Shown here: piece after piece, positions 26,878 to 35,794 of the stretch
How the letters are laid out: every line of letters begins with the position of its first letter
Position numbering within the stretch: position 1 is the first letter of the stretch
Source: an uncultured Bacteroidota bacterium
Lineage (GTDB): Bacteria > Bacteroidota > Bacteroidia > Chitinophagales > Chitinophagaceae
Direction: 5' to 3'
Length of the DNA stretch: 44,500 nt
Assembly: GCA_903853805.1 (NCBI GenBank)
Contig: CAINUN010000002.1
Coordinates: forward strand, 1 to 44,500
The notes under the pieces: model-generated
What the model was told of the DNA's origin: nothing
The model's database searches: none
What the model saw: the letters and a program-made list of their open reading frames with translations, nothing else
Position numbers and translations under genes: made by a program

Positions 26878-27468
26878 TTGAAAGAACTCATCAACAACCT
26901 ACTTTACTATGATTATACCTTATGGTATTACATCAATGTTTTGTGGCGAAATCCTTTACTCGATTTGTTAGTTCCTTTCATAAGGAATCAATGGACTTGG
27001 ACGCCTCTTTATGTTTTTTTACTTTCTTACTTGTTGATGAACCATAAAAAAAATGGTGCTTTGTGGTGTGTGTTTTTCTTGCTCACATTTGCAATAAGTG
27101 ATCAAATTAGTGCACATTTTCTCAAAGAATTTTTCCAAAGAACACGTCCCTGTTTTGACACACATTTCGCAAACATATGTAAACTAATTGTTCCTTGTGG
27201 CGGGGGTTACAGTTTTCCTTCAAGTCATGCTGCTAATCATTTTTCACTAGCTGTTTTTACTGCCATTACTTTGGAGAATAAAGGAAAATGGATTTGGACT
27301 GTAGCTATTTTTTGGGCAGCAATTGTATGTTATGCTCAAGTTTATGTGGGTGTTCACTTCCCTTTGGATGTGACATTCGGTGCTTTAGTTGGCATATTAG
27401 TCGGCAAGTTTACAGGTAGATTATTTACTCGTTTTGTAGGAATTGAAAATGACATTTCTGAAACTTAA
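26878..27468 (+). CDS. PAP2-family membrane phosphatase
   Basis: A 196-aa integral membrane phosphatase of the PAP2 / undecaprenyl-diphosphatase-like superfamily, probably acting on lipid phosphates. Motifs: KEFFQRTRP (Lys83, Arg90), PSSHAANH (His117) and YVGVHFPLDV (His160, Asp164). The Arg normally six residues before the last His is Gln154. Start: a TTG at 26878, 2 nt after the methyltransferase stop. An in-frame stop lies just upstream and the next internal Met would delete the first membrane segments, so TTG is the only sensible start. A strong terminator follows. Confidence 0.88.
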   Translation: MKELINNLLYYDYTLWYYINVLWRNPLLDLLVPFIRNQWTWTPLYVFLLSYLLMNHKKNGALWCVFFLLTFAISDQISAHFLKEFFQRTRPCFDTHFANICKLIVPCGGGYSFPSSHAANHFSLAVFTAITLENKGKWIWTVAIFWAAIVCYAQVYVGVHFPLDVTFGALVGILVGKFTGRLFTRFVGIENDISET

Positions 27469-27474
27469 TAAAGC

Positions 27475-27510
27475 AAAAACGCCGCTTTTATATAAAAAGC
27501 GGCGTTTTTT
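27475..27510. terminator. Bidirectional intrinsic terminator
   Basis: A perfect 15-bp stem, AAAAACGCCGCTTTT (27475-27489) with AAAAGCGGCGTTTTT (27495-27509), loop ATATA. It has a T tract on plus and A residues on the left, so it can serve both the PAP2 gene and the convergent OB-fold lipoprotein gene. Confidence 0.92.
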
Positions 27511-27529
27511 AATTTGTAAATAAGGAAGT

Positions 27530-28348
27530 TTACTTTACAGTTGCATCTTCCATGATTACGTCAAAAAAGTAACCATAACCAAGGTCTTTATCGAGACTAA
27601 TTTTACCTTCAATAATTATTTTGTCTCCTACTTTTACTTCTTTTGTACTAGTGACTACAAGGTCAAATTTTCCATTGCTTTCACTACCATCTTGAATATG
27701 TAACCAATTTTTACCCATAACAGCTGGCGTGAATTTGGTAACTTCTCCTTTTATTTTCACTGTTTTCCCAGCATAATTGGACTTATTTTTATACAATTCA
27801 CCTATTGTAATACCTCCTTTTACTGGTTCAATTTTTACTGTTTTCTTTTCAATAGTAGGAGGTGTTCGTTTATAATCAGATGGTTGGGCTGGAGCAACAC
27901 TATTATTTTCAGCAGGCACTTCTGCTACTGTGTGTTGTGGAGCAACTTGGTCAGCAGGCACACCTGGTTGTTTTGCCATTTTTGCACTTTCCTCATCTGT
28001 AGAAAGTCTTTCTAGGAAAATAATATTGTCAAAGGTTTTGCCTAATTCCTTACTTTCAAAATTATTCATAACCAATCCGCCACGATAAAAATAAGTATCG
28101 CCCGTTTTGACTTGCTGAGAAGGAACAGCCACCCATTGTTCTCCACTACTTAAAGTGAAAAGAATGTACGTATAATTGGTGGTTTGCATAGATTGCTTCA
28201 CTACACCTTTTATTACCTCGGTAGTGTTAGTTGATGAAGCAGATGTGGTGTCAGTTTTAGTAGTAGTTTTAGAATCGTTGACATCCTGACAAGATGCAGC
28301 AATTAATGTGAGTCCGAGAAAGAACGGAGCAATTTTTAGTTTGGTCAT
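27530..28348 (-). CDS. OB-fold lipoprotein
   Basis: A 272-aa exported lipoprotein. The signal peptide ends in the lipobox IAASC with Cys20, followed by a Ser/Thr-rich linker. There are two beta-barrel segments. One is at about 43-115 (VIKGVVKQSMQTTNYTYILF). A clearer OB-fold is at about 182-270 (GITIGELYKNKSNYAGKTVK and WLHIQDGSESNGKFDLVV, ending YGYFFDVIMED). A Pro/Glu-rich linker joins them. OB-fold proteins of this type are found near multihaem cytochromes in other bacteria (NrfJ-like family knowledge). Here it is divergent from an NHL gene and a 12-haem-motif cytochrome gene, which suggests a shared periplasmic electron-transfer or haem-handling role (inference). Confidence 0.8.
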   Translation of the reverse strand: MTKLKIAPFFLGLTLIAASCQDVNDSKTTTKTDTTSASSTNTTEVIKGVVKQSMQTTNYTYILFTLSSGEQWVAVPSQQVKTGDTYFYRGGLVMNNFESKELGKTFDNIIFLERLSTDEESAKMAKQPGVPADQVAPQHTVAEVPAENNSVAPAQPSDYKRTPPTIEKKTVKIEPVKGGITIGELYKNKSNYAGKTVKIKGEVTKFTPAVMGKNWLHIQDGSESNGKFDLVVTSTKEVKVGDKIIIEGKISLDKDLGYGYFFDVIMEDATVK

Positions 28349-28413
28349 AATGGATTTTAAATTTTTAATCTTGCTGTAATTTCAATGCAATTTTAGGATA
28401 ATTTTCTGCAAGA

Positions 28414-28446
28414 AGTCATGAGCATAGTCATGCAATATTATGACTA
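28414..28446. promoter_or_regulatory. Candidate operator between divergent genes
   Basis: TAGTCAT (28425-28431) and ATGACTA (28440-28446) form a perfect inverted repeat with an 8-nt spacer. A further direct AGTCATG lies at 28414-28420, 12 nt before the matching copy. It sits between the OB-fold lipoprotein and the NHL-cytochrome operon and could bind a dimeric regulator of both. Inference from symmetry and position. Confidence 0.4.
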
Positions 28447-28499
28447 CTGTTCTTAGCAATTGATGTGAAGAGAAATATTTTTGATGAAAAATTGGGAAG

Positions 28500-29549
28500 G
28501 TGTATCTCCTTGGAATTCAAATAACATTTTCAATACAAACATTTAGGTCAAATGCATTTGCTTTAGTAATTGCTATGGTCTTACCTTTCAGTTTTGTAAA
28601 AGCAGGAGATAAGAATGATATAAATAAAGGGAAAATAAAAACTGAATCTGCCCATATTGAATGGATAAGCCAGTTTCCTACTCCTCCTAAAAAACAAAAA
28701 CATGAAGTTTTAATCAAAATGGTTAAAATGGTCGTGGGTGATCCTAAAGAATATCAACTTATACACCCTATTGCCGTAGTCGCCAATAGCAATTCCGATT
28801 ATCGTATTCTTGACCAAGGTAGCCAAGTTATTTTCGATATAAAAAACGATAAAGACGATATCTTTCGTTGTTTTAAAAGAAAAGAAAACAGTTTTGCTTC
28901 TATGGCTGGCATTTGCCGTTTGCCTTCAGGTGAATTTTTATTTACAGATTCCCGTCAAAATAAAATTTACAAAGTTTCGCAAGATGGAAAACACATGAAG
29001 CCATTGAACGACACTTTGAAGCTTTTGCAACCTACAGGAATAGCATACACTGCTGCTACCAAAGAAATTTGGGTTATTGAAACCGCAGCTCATAGAATTG
29101 CTGTCCTAAATGATTCTGGAAAATTGAAAAGAACAATTGGGGAACGAGGTAGTGGTGATGGTCAATTTAATTTCCCAATTTCCATTTGTTTCGACAAAAA
29201 AGGAACGGCATATGTGGTAGATGCGATGAACTTTAGAGTTGAGATTTTTAATGCCTTGGGTGAATTTCAAAGCAGTTTTGGTCAGGCAGGTGATGGCTCA
29301 GGAAATATGGCGCGCCCCAAAGGAATTGCTGTAGATAGTTTTGGAAATATTTATGTGGTTGATGCATTATTCAATACAGTTCAACTATTCGATAAAAAAG
29401 GAAATTTACTTTACAGTTTTGGCACTCAAGGACGTGGTAAAGAAGAATTTTGGATGCCTTCTGGAATTTTTATAGACGACAAGAACTACATCTATATTGC
29501 TGACACTTACAACTCAAGAATACAAGTTTTTCAACTAATAAATGACTAA
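28500..29549 (+). CDS. Secreted NHL-repeat beta-propeller protein
   Basis: A 349-aa exported protein with at least five NHL-type beta-propeller blades, for example GQFNFPISICFDKKGTAYVV, RPKGIAVDSFGNIYVVDALF and MPSGIFIDDKNYIYIADTY. The N-terminus holds a signal-like helix (NAFALVIAMVLPFSFVKAG). The start is uncertain: the longest frame begins with GTG at 28500, there is no in-frame upstream ATG, and the next Met (about codon 26) lies within the hydrophobic stretch. The cytochrome gene begins 5 nt after its stop, so the two form an operon. NHL proteins paired with doubled-CxxCH cytochromes are known from metal- and surface-respiring bacteria; here the partner and ligand are unproven. Confidence 0.85.
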   Translation: MYLLGIQITFSIQTFRSNAFALVIAMVLPFSFVKAGDKNDINKGKIKTESAHIEWISQFPTPPKKQKHEVLIKMVKMVVGDPKEYQLIHPIAVVANSNSDYRILDQGSQVIFDIKNDKDDIFRCFKRKENSFASMAGICRLPSGEFLFTDSRQNKIYKVSQDGKHMKPLNDTLKLLQPTGIAYTAATKEIWVIETAAHRIAVLNDSGKLKRTIGERGSGDGQFNFPISICFDKKGTAYVVDAMNFRVEIFNALGEFQSSFGQAGDGSGNMARPKGIAVDSFGNIYVVDALFNTVQLFDKKGNLLYSFGTQGRGKEEFWMPSGIFIDDKNYIYIADTYNSRIQVFQLIND

Positions 29550-29554
29550 CGACA

Positions 29555-31282
29555 ATGAAAACGAACTATAGATATACAACACTAATTTTGCTAGTTTGTT
29601 TACCAATTTTTTCCCTTTCGCAAATTGCTTTGACTAAGCATAATCTTTCTGCAGGAAGTGGCAATACCATAAAAGCTTCCACAGAAAACGAAGTGTGCAT
29701 CTTTTGCCACACACCACACAACTCCACTACAGCCCAACCCTTGTGGAATCGGAGTGCACCTACAACTACCTATACACTTTACACAAGTTCAACTCTGAAT
29801 GCTACTTTAGGTCAACCTGATGGCACTTCAGCAATGTGTCTTTCTTGTCATGATGGTTTAGTTGCTTTAGGAAATGTAGTGAGTCGTTCTACTCCTATTT
29901 CATTTGGAGCTTCTTCTACTATTCCTGCGGGAAATACCAATCTTAGTACCAATCTTTCAGACGACCACCCTATTTCATTTGTATATTCTTCTGCATTAGC
30001 AGCTACTGCTGGTCAATTAAAAGACCCTACTGCCATTACTCATCCTGTGAATCTTGACAAAAACAATAAGATGCAATGCACTTCTTGTCATGATGCGCAC
30101 GACAACTCTAATGGAAAATTCTTGTTAAGAACCACGCAAGGTTCTGCTCTTTGTTTTTCTTGTCACGACCGTGATTATTGGAGCACAAGCAGCCATAGTA
30201 CATCTACCAAAACTTGGAATAGTAGTGGCACTAATCCTTGGCCACATTCAAGCTATACTACTGTTGCTCAAAATGCTTGTGAAAGTTGTCACCAACCACA
30301 TACAGCAGGCGGGGCTTCAAGAATATTAAATTACCAAAACGAAGAAGAAAACTGCATGAATTGCCATAACGGTAACGTAGCAGCAAAAGATGTGAAAGCC
30401 GATTTTTTAAAAACTTACCGTCACAATGTCTATAATTATAACGCAGTTCATGACCCTACTGAACCTGCTTCGGTTACATCTACTCACGTAGAATGTCAGG
30501 ATTGTCACAACCCGCATGCTACTAATTCAAACACAGCTACTGCACCAAACATTAAAGGTTCAATGGCTGGTGTTCGTGGCGTTGACATTAATGGCGCAGA
30601 GGTGAATCCTGCTAGTTTTGAGTATGAAGTTTGTTTCCGTTGTCATGCCGACAATCGCGCAATGCCTCGCTACATTACTCGTTATCGTGGCATTGGTAAT
30701 ACTCGTTACGATTTTACTTCTACCAATGTTTCCTATCATCCAGTAGCAGCTGTAGGAAAAAACACATCCATGACAACTTTGGCTTCTCCATACACAGCTT
30801 CAAGTCAAATTTATTGTAGTTCTTGCCATGCAAGCGACAACAATAGCAATAGCGGTCCTCACGGTTCTTCTAACGTAGGACTTTTGAAAAACACTTATGA
30901 CACCACCAAAGCGCCTTACTTCGGAGCAGGTTGGAACTCTACAACTCTTTACAATCACTACACCCTTTGCTTTGAATGTCATACACTAAGCACCACAACA
31001 ACAATGCATAGCAATATTGCAGGTGGTCACTTCTTCAAATACATTGGTTGTAGCACTTGCCACGACCCGCATGGCTATGATGGTTCTCTAGGAACAAACG
31101 GTGGTAATACAGCTTCTGCTTTTGAAATGTTGGTGAATTTCGATACAACAATCATTCGACCTAATGCCAATAATGGCAAACTCATTGACATTCCTAACCG
31201 CAAATGCTACATGGTTTGTCACGAGCCAAATGGCACAGGCACCATGTATCATGTTCACCTCGATAATGGTTCAGGTTTTTAA
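29555..31282 (+). CDS. Secreted multihaem c-type cytochrome (about 12 haems)
   Basis: A 575-aa exported cytochrome of the doubled-CxxCH type. The signal peptide is MKTNYRYTTLILLVCLPIFSL. Eleven CxxCH motifs can be read in order: CIFCH, CLSCH, CTSCH, CFSCH, CESCH, CMNCH, CQDCH, CFRCH, CSSCH, CFECH and CSTCH. A twelfth, variant CYMVCH (CxxxCH) is near the C-terminus. Several are followed by the family's PH pair (CHTPH, CHQPH, CHNPH, CHDPH). No T9SS sorting domain is seen, so periplasmic or outer-membrane placement is likely. It probably moves electrons across or along the envelope, with the NHL protein encoded just upstream. Donor and acceptor are unknown. It ends at a terminator. Confidence 0.92.
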   Translation: MKTNYRYTTLILLVCLPIFSLSQIALTKHNLSAGSGNTIKASTENEVCIFCHTPHNSTTAQPLWNRSAPTTTYTLYTSSTLNATLGQPDGTSAMCLSCHDGLVALGNVVSRSTPISFGASSTIPAGNTNLSTNLSDDHPISFVYSSALAATAGQLKDPTAITHPVNLDKNNKMQCTSCHDAHDNSNGKFLLRTTQGSALCFSCHDRDYWSTSSHSTSTKTWNSSGTNPWPHSSYTTVAQNACESCHQPHTAGGASRILNYQNEEENCMNCHNGNVAAKDVKADFLKTYRHNVYNYNAVHDPTEPASVTSTHVECQDCHNPHATNSNTATAPNIKGSMAGVRGVDINGAEVNPASFEYEVCFRCHADNRAMPRYITRYRGIGNTRYDFTSTNVSYHPVAAVGKNTSMTTLASPYTASSQIYCSSCHASDNNSNSGPHGSSNVGLLKNTYDTTKAPYFGAGWNSTTLYNHYTLCFECHTLSTTTTMHSNIAGGHFFKYIGCSTCHDPHGYDGSLGTNGGNTASAFEMLVNFDTTIIRPNANNGKLIDIPNRKCYMVCHEPNGTGTMYHVHLDNGSGF

Positions 31283-31303
31283 TTAGTTATTGATAATACA
31301 ATG

Positions 31304-31331
31304 AAAGCCGTGGTGAAAGCCATGGCTTTTT
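31304..31331 (+). terminator. Intrinsic terminator of the NHL-cytochrome operon
   Basis: AAAGCCGTGG (31304-31313) pairs with CCATGGCTTT (31320-31329), with one G-T pair and a 6-nt loop, followed by T residues. It is 21 nt after the cytochrome stop. Confidence 0.88.
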
Positions 31332-31340
31332 TTGTGGGAA

Positions 31341-31526
31341 AGTGCCTTACAAACTCCATTAAAACTGGTATAGTATACAGAAAGCGTCAATTTGCTCAAA
31401 TGAAAGCATTTAATAGGCTGTAAAACCTTCAACTTACTCGGTGGACACTTTTACATACTCGGAAAACCTTCAACTCAATCGGTGGGCACTTTTACATACT
31501 TGGAAAACCTTCAAATCGCTCGGTGG
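31341..31526. repeat. 20/21-nt-period array, locus 2
   Basis: About nine units of 20-21 nt. The clearest part is a 41-nt period (21+20) with AAAACCTTCAA at 31422, 31463 and 31504, each followed by a CGGTGG segment. The half-units CTTCAACTTACTCGGTGGAC and CTTTTACATACTCGGAAAAC resemble each other. Dyads are weaker than in locus 1: GTATAGTATAC at 31368-31378 and TTTG/CAAA at 31391-31400. It lies directly upstream of the DUF6261 gene and after a terminator. A 63-aa frame across it has no protein-like features. Confidence 0.7.
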
Positions 31527-31612
31527 AAGAAAAAACATAAAATATTTGCTACCATTTTTCCCAATTTCCGACAATCTTTTAATTAAATTTACGGTAACCA
31601 AATTATTAACTT

Positions 31613-32344
31613 ATGATACTCTCAAGGCTTGATTTACGCGCATTGCTTGGCAACGAAATGTTGCAATTTATTACACAGGGAATTAGCATTGTTAAAAATG
31701 AAGACCCAAAACTGGTTCCGAATATTGCAGCTAACTGCGACAAAGTAGAAACATTTATTCCATTACTACAAGAACTAATGTCGAAAGATGCTCAGTCGGA
31801 ATGGACCGAAAAAATTGTAGCTACTGATGCCCTTCGCGACCAATGTATTATTGGCATCAAAGAAGTGGCAAGCGGATTTAGCAGGCATTATGTTCCTGCC
31901 AAAGCATCGGCAGGGGCGATTGTTTTAAGAGCCATTGAAAAGCATGGCAATATTGCCGATAAAACATATAATGCCGAATCAGCAGTCATTGATGAAGTGC
32001 TAATGGAAGCAAACAATGTAGTGGAGTTAAAAAATGCGATTACACAATTGGGCATTACCGATTGGTTTGCAGAACTCAAGAAAAGCAATGATGCATTCAA
32101 TACAATTTATATTGAAAGAGTGAAGGAACGTGGAAACCAACCACAAGCACGAGTTGTTGATAAAAGAAAAGAAGCTTCCAACGCCTATAAGAAATTAATG
32201 GACACTATTCAATCTGCTGCAAATCTCAGCGATAATGGAGCATATGACGTACTCATTACTAATCTAAATGAATTGGTTAGTAAGTATAAAACTTTGTTAG
32301 CAAAGCGTAAAGCAGCTAAGAAGGAAAAAGGTGAGCAGAAATGA
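31613..32344 (+). CDS. DUF6261 family protein
   Basis: A 243-aa cytoplasmic, mostly helical protein that fits the DUF6261 family of Bacteroidota (my recognition, not searched). It begins MILSRLDLRALLGNEMLQF and has helices through a charged, lysine-rich C-terminus (LAKRKAAKKEKGEQK), which could bind nucleic acid. No signal peptide, membrane segment or catalytic motif is seen. Function unknown. It stands alone between two terminators. The 20/21-nt array lies immediately upstream of its start and may contain or influence its promoter. Confidence 0.75.
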   Translation: MILSRLDLRALLGNEMLQFITQGISIVKNEDPKLVPNIAANCDKVETFIPLLQELMSKDAQSEWTEKIVATDALRDQCIIGIKEVASGFSRHYVPAKASAGAIVLRAIEKHGNIADKTYNAESAVIDEVLMEANNVVELKNAITQLGITDWFAELKKSNDAFNTIYIERVKERGNQPQARVVDKRKEASNAYKKLMDTIQSAANLSDNGAYDVLITNLNELVSKYKTLLAKRKAAKKEKGEQK

Positions 32345-32374
32345 TGTTTCTTTTTTAAAAAGAAAACTAATAAC

Positions 32375-32404
32375 AAAGGCTACCCGAAAACGGTAGCCTT
32401 TTAT
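32375..32404. terminator. Bidirectional intrinsic terminator
   Basis: AAAGGCTA plus CCG pair with CGG plus TAGCCTTT around an AAAA loop, with one bulged C (32375-32401), followed by T residues. It separates the DUF6261 gene from the convergent outer-membrane-protein gene. Confidence 0.85.
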
Positions 32405-32427
32405 AATTGTTCAAAACTTATTGTTTG

Positions 32428-33339
32428 CTAATTCTTTTTCAATTTTTTGTCCATCCATTTCCAATCAAACAAAAAACCTACCCTAAAGCCAATGCCCCAA
32501 GATAATCCCATATCGTTTTTGGCAGAACGAGTATAACCAAATCCATTGAAAGGTAAATTGTTATCAAAAAAGTAATTGATATTGTTGCCATCTTGTATAG
32601 ATGATTGATAATTGGCAAAAAGGTTATCAAAGCTATACCCCAACAAACCATAAATATCAATAGAAACTGAGTTATCCATAATCCATTCTTTACCTATTGT
32701 AACGTGTGGATGAATGGAAAAGCAGGTCTTTTTAGTTGTAGATTCTAGACTGAAAGAATCAAGAGCAATAAAATTTCGTTGAAAGACATTCATTGAAATG
32801 GCAGGTTTGATGTAAGAGCCTTGCATGAGGTGACGAAGGCGTAAAGAACCATTGACAAAATCGGGCAAGCGAATAAACTTAGCACCAATGCCTACACCAA
32901 GTCCTGCTTGTTGCATTGTAAAATCAGTAGTGCCTATTTTTTGGTCTTGTCCTAAACCTATAAGATTCAGTTCATACTCATAACTTTTGCCGGGCTTCAC
33001 ACTTCTTTCATAAAAAAGCTGTGTGCTTCCTGTGGCAATGTTCATGAGGCTTACTTTAAGGTTATTGAGGTGTTGTCCTTGGTAGTAAGTCATATCCTGC
33101 ATAGGATTGTTGATCATGTTTACCTGTCCGTTTTTGTAAACAATTTTGACAACATCTTGCTTGTCGATTGAAATGACAAGGCTTGGACGGTCGGGCGCTT
33201 TGTACTTAATTTCGTTTGTACCTATTTCCACTACTTCACCATCAATAGGTTTTGTTTGAAGCCTTGTGTAAATTTTATCTTGTGAAAAAGCTATTACGCT
33301 TGTAAGAATGAGTGCTAATAGCAAAAGTTGTTTTTTCAT
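32428..33339 (-). CDS. Probable outer-membrane beta-barrel protein
   Basis: A 303-aa exported protein of unknown function. The signal peptide is MKKQLLLLALILTSVIAFSQ. Residues about 25-80 form a small beta domain (DGEVVEIGTNEIKYKAPDRP, VVKIVYKNGQVNMI) of a type common in Bacteroidota exported proteins. The rest has alternating hydrophobic/polar strands (AGLGVGIGAKFI, YIKPAISMNVFQ, LSWGIGFRVGFLF) suggesting an outer-membrane barrel. It is on the same strand as gap and pgk, 42 nt after pgk, so it may be read through from them. Confidence 0.7.
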   Translation of the reverse strand: MKKQLLLLALILTSVIAFSQDKIYTRLQTKPIDGEVVEIGTNEIKYKAPDRPSLVISIDKQDVVKIVYKNGQVNMINNPMQDMTYYQGQHLNNLKVSLMNIATGSTQLFYERSVKPGKSYEYELNLIGLGQDQKIGTTDFTMQQAGLGVGIGAKFIRLPDFVNGSLRLRHLMQGSYIKPAISMNVFQRNFIALDSFSLESTTKKTCFSIHPHVTIGKEWIMDNSVSIDIYGLLGYSFDNLFANYQSSIQDGNNINYFFDNNLPFNGFGYTRSAKNDMGLSWGIGFRVGFLFDWKWMDKKLKKN

Positions 33340-33381
33340 AAATAATTGTTTTGGTAGTTAAAGGTAAGTATTAGGCAAACA

Positions 33382-34593
33382 TTATGCCATTACCGCTTTT
33401 ATTCCAGGCAATTCTTTTCCTTCAAAAAACTCGAGCATAGCACCACCACCTGTAGAAACATAGCTAACCTTTTCGGTATATCCGAATTTATTAACAGCAG
33501 CCACACTATCGCCACCACCAACTAATGAAAACGCGCCATGAGCAGTTGCTTCGGCTACTGCATCAGCAATAGCTTTTGTTCCGTGTTGAAATTTTTCCAT
33601 TTCAAACACGCCCATCGGTCCGTTCCAAAGAATGGTTTTAGAAGATTTGATGACGTTTGAAAATTCAGAAGAAGCATTGCCAGCAATATCTAATCCCATC
33701 CAACCATCAGGAATTGCATTGCTTGGTGCGGTAGAAGTATTGGCGTTGGCATCAAACTTATCCGCAATAATACTATCAGAAGGAAGGTGAATTCTTACGC
33801 CTTTTGCTGCTGCTTTTATTAATAATTCATTCGCAGTTTCCAAACGGTCGTCTTCACAAAGCGAATTTCCGATTTTGCCACCGGCTGCTTTAAAGAAAGT
33901 ATAAGCCATGCCACCACCAATAATGATGTCGGTAGCGCGCTCTAAAAGATTTTCAATGATGAGGATTTTATCCGAAACCTTTGCCCCGCCAATGATGGCT
34001 GTAAAAGGTTTTTGTGCATTGTGCATCACTTGTTCTGCAGCTTTCACTTCGGCTTCCATCAACAAACCGAACATTTTATTGTCTATTGAAAAAGAATCAG
34101 CAACAATAGCAGTAGAAGCATGAGCGCGATGGGCTGTTCCGAAAGCATCGTTCACAAAGACATTGCCATAAGCAGCTAATTTCTCAGCAAATTCTTTATC
34201 ACCTTTTTCTTCTTGCTTGTAATAACGAAGGTTTTCAAGCAAAAGCACTTGGCCAGCTTGAAGATTTTCAGCCATATTCTTGGCATTATCTCCAATACAA
34301 TCATCAGCAAAAAACACTTCTTTACCCAATAATGTTGCAAGATGTGCCGCTACTGGTTTCAAAGTAAAATCAGCAAGCGTAAGGTGCGGTTTCTTTTCAA
34401 TGTCTTTCAACGGACGACCCCAATGACTCATCAAAACCACACTGCCGCCATCATTCAATACCTTTTGAATAGTGGGTAATGCTGCGCGCATACGTGTATC
34501 ATCGGTGATTTTACCTTCTTTAATAGGCACATTGAAATCAACACGAATCAATGTGTTTTTTTCTGCAAAATTGAAGTTGGAAAACTTGCTCAT
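33382..34593 (-). CDS. pgk: Phosphoglycerate kinase
   Basis: A 403-aa glycolytic enzyme that makes ATP from 1,3-bisphosphoglycerate. The start is taken at [10 protein letters not shown] (34593), 11 codons inside the longest frame. Substrate and nucleotide motifs are present: [41 protein letters not shown] and the C-terminal [11 protein letters not shown] with YVSTGGGAM. Length is standard. It lies downstream of gap on the same strand, with a hairpin between them. Confidence 0.97.
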   Translation of the reverse strand: MSKFSNFNFAEKNTLIRVDFNVPIKEGKITDDTRMRAALPTIQKVLNDGGSVVLMSHWGRPLKDIEKKPHLTLADFTLKPVAAHLATLLGKEVFFADDCIGDNAKNMAENLQAGQVLLLENLRYYKQEEKGDKEFAEKLAAYGNVFVNDAFGTAHRAHASTAIVADSFSIDNKMFGLLMEAEVKAAEQVMHNAQKPFTAIIGGAKVSDKILIIENLLERATDIIIGGGMAYTFFKAAGGKIGNSLCEDDRLETANELLIKAAAKGVRIHLPSDSIIADKFDANANTSTAPSNAIPDGWMGLDIAGNASSEFSNVIKSSKTILWNGPMGVFEMEKFQHGTKAIADAVAEATAHGAFSLVGGGDSVAAVNKFGYTEKVSYVSTGGGAMLEFFEGKELPGIKAVMA

Positions 34594-34616
34594 AAAATGA
34601 AATGTTTTAAAAAGAA

Positions 34617-34644
34617 GAAACGCCACCTTGTGAGGTAGCGTTTC
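34617..34644 (-). terminator. Hairpin between gap and pgk, partial terminator
   Basis: GAAACGCCACCT (34617-34628) pairs with AGGTAGCGTTTC (34633-34644), with one mismatch and a TGTG loop. On the minus strand a T-rich but interrupted tract follows (TTCTTCTTTTT). It starts 16 nt past the gap stop and could lower pgk expression relative to gap or mark a processing point. Confidence 0.7.
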
Positions 34645-34659
34645 TGAAGTTTGAGAAAA

Positions 34660-35673
34660 TTATTTAGACATTAAACCAGCGAAATATTTCACAGTACGAA
34701 CGAGCTGAGAAACATAACTCATTTCGTTGTCGTACCAGCTTACTGTTTTTACCAATTGAGTATCGCCAACAGTCATTACTTTAGTTTGAGTAGCATCAAA
34801 CAAAGAACCGAATGAAGTGCCAATGATGTCGCTAGAAACGATTTCATCTTCGTTATACCCGAAGCTTTCGTTTGCAGCAGCTTTCATTGCAGCATTGATT
34901 TCTTCAACAGTCGTTTTCTTTCCTAGAATAGAAACCAATTCAGTTAAAGAACCTGTAACAGTAGGAACACGTTGTGCACCACCATCTAATTTACCTTTCA
35001 ATTCAGGAAGAACCAATCCGATTGCTTTCGCAGCACCTGTGCTATTTGGAACAATGTTCTCAGCAGCTGCACGCGCACGACGAAGGTCTCCTTTAGGATG
35101 AGGTGCATCCAATGTATTTTGGTCATTGGTATAAGCGTGGATTGTGCTCATAATACCAGTAACAATGCCATAGTTATCTTGCAATGTCTTAGCCATAGGA
35201 GCCAAGCAATTGGTAGTACAAGAAGCGCAAGAAATAATCAATTCGCTTCCATCAAGGATATTATGGTTTACATTGAACACCACTGTTTTCAAATCTCCAG
35301 TTGCAGGAGCAGAAATAACTACGCGTTTTGCACCTGCAGTAATATGTGCTTGTGCTTTATCTGCATCGGTAAAGAAACCGGTACATTCTAAAACTACATC
35401 TACCTGATGTTGCCCCCAAGGAATTTGAGCAGGATCTTTTTGAGCGTAGATTTTAATTTCTTTTCCGTTAACGTTGATAGCATCATCACTATGTGTAACA
35501 TTTACTTCAAAACGACCTTGAGCAGTATCGTATTTCAATAAGTGAGCTAATACATTTGGCTTAGTAAGGTCATTGATAGCTACTACTTCAATACCTTCCA
35601 TGTTATAAATTTTGCGGAAAGCCAAACGTCCGATACGTCCGAAACCGTTAATGGCAACTTTTACTGTACTCAT
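34660..35673 (-). CDS. gap: Glyceraldehyde-3-phosphate dehydrogenase
   Basis: A 337-aa type I GAPDH for glycolysis and gluconeogenesis. The NAD-binding start is [16 protein letters not shown]. The active-site Cys152 is in [12 protein letters not shown]. The C-terminal part carries [13 protein letters not shown] and [10 protein letters not shown]. Length is typical. The gene heads a gap-pgk pair; a well-formed promoter lies 38 nt upstream of its start. Confidence 0.97.
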   Translation of the reverse strand: MSTVKVAINGFGRIGRLAFRKIYNMEGIEVVAINDLTKPNVLAHLLKYDTAQGRFEVNVTHSDDAINVNGKEIKIYAQKDPAQIPWGQHQVDVVLECTGFFTDADKAQAHITAGAKRVVISAPATGDLKTVVFNVNHNILDGSELIISCASCTTNCLAPMAKTLQDNYGIVTGIMSTIHAYTNDQNTLDAPHPKGDLRRARAAAENIVPNSTGAAKAIGLVLPELKGKLDGGAQRVPTVTGSLTELVSILGKKTTVEEINAAMKAAANESFGYNEDEIVSSDIIGTSFGSLFDATQTKVMTVGDTQLVKTVSWYDNEMSYVSQLVRTVKYFAGLMSK

Positions 35674-35710
35674 TTTGTGATATTTTTTTTAGGAACTTTA
35701 AAAAGTGGTG

Positions 35711-35742
35711 CAAAGGTAAAGTGTGAGAGCAGAATAACCAAA
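35711..35742 (-). promoter_or_regulatory. Promoter of gap
   Basis: On the minus strand TTTG (35739-35742), a 20-nt spacer and TACCTTTG (35711-35718) match the Bacteroidota primary-sigma consensus TTTG-N19/21-TAnnTTTG. The start codon is at 35673, so the leader is about 30 nt. Confidence 0.7.
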
Positions 35743-35794
35743 GTTAAATCGGATATGATTTTTAGGCTTTATTTACTTGTCACTATATTAGAAT

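Noticed and set aside
31441-31632. 63-aa plus-strand frame over the locus 2 repeats
   Set aside because: It runs through a non-coding tandem repeat whose 41-nt period is not a codon multiple, and its product has no protein-like pattern.
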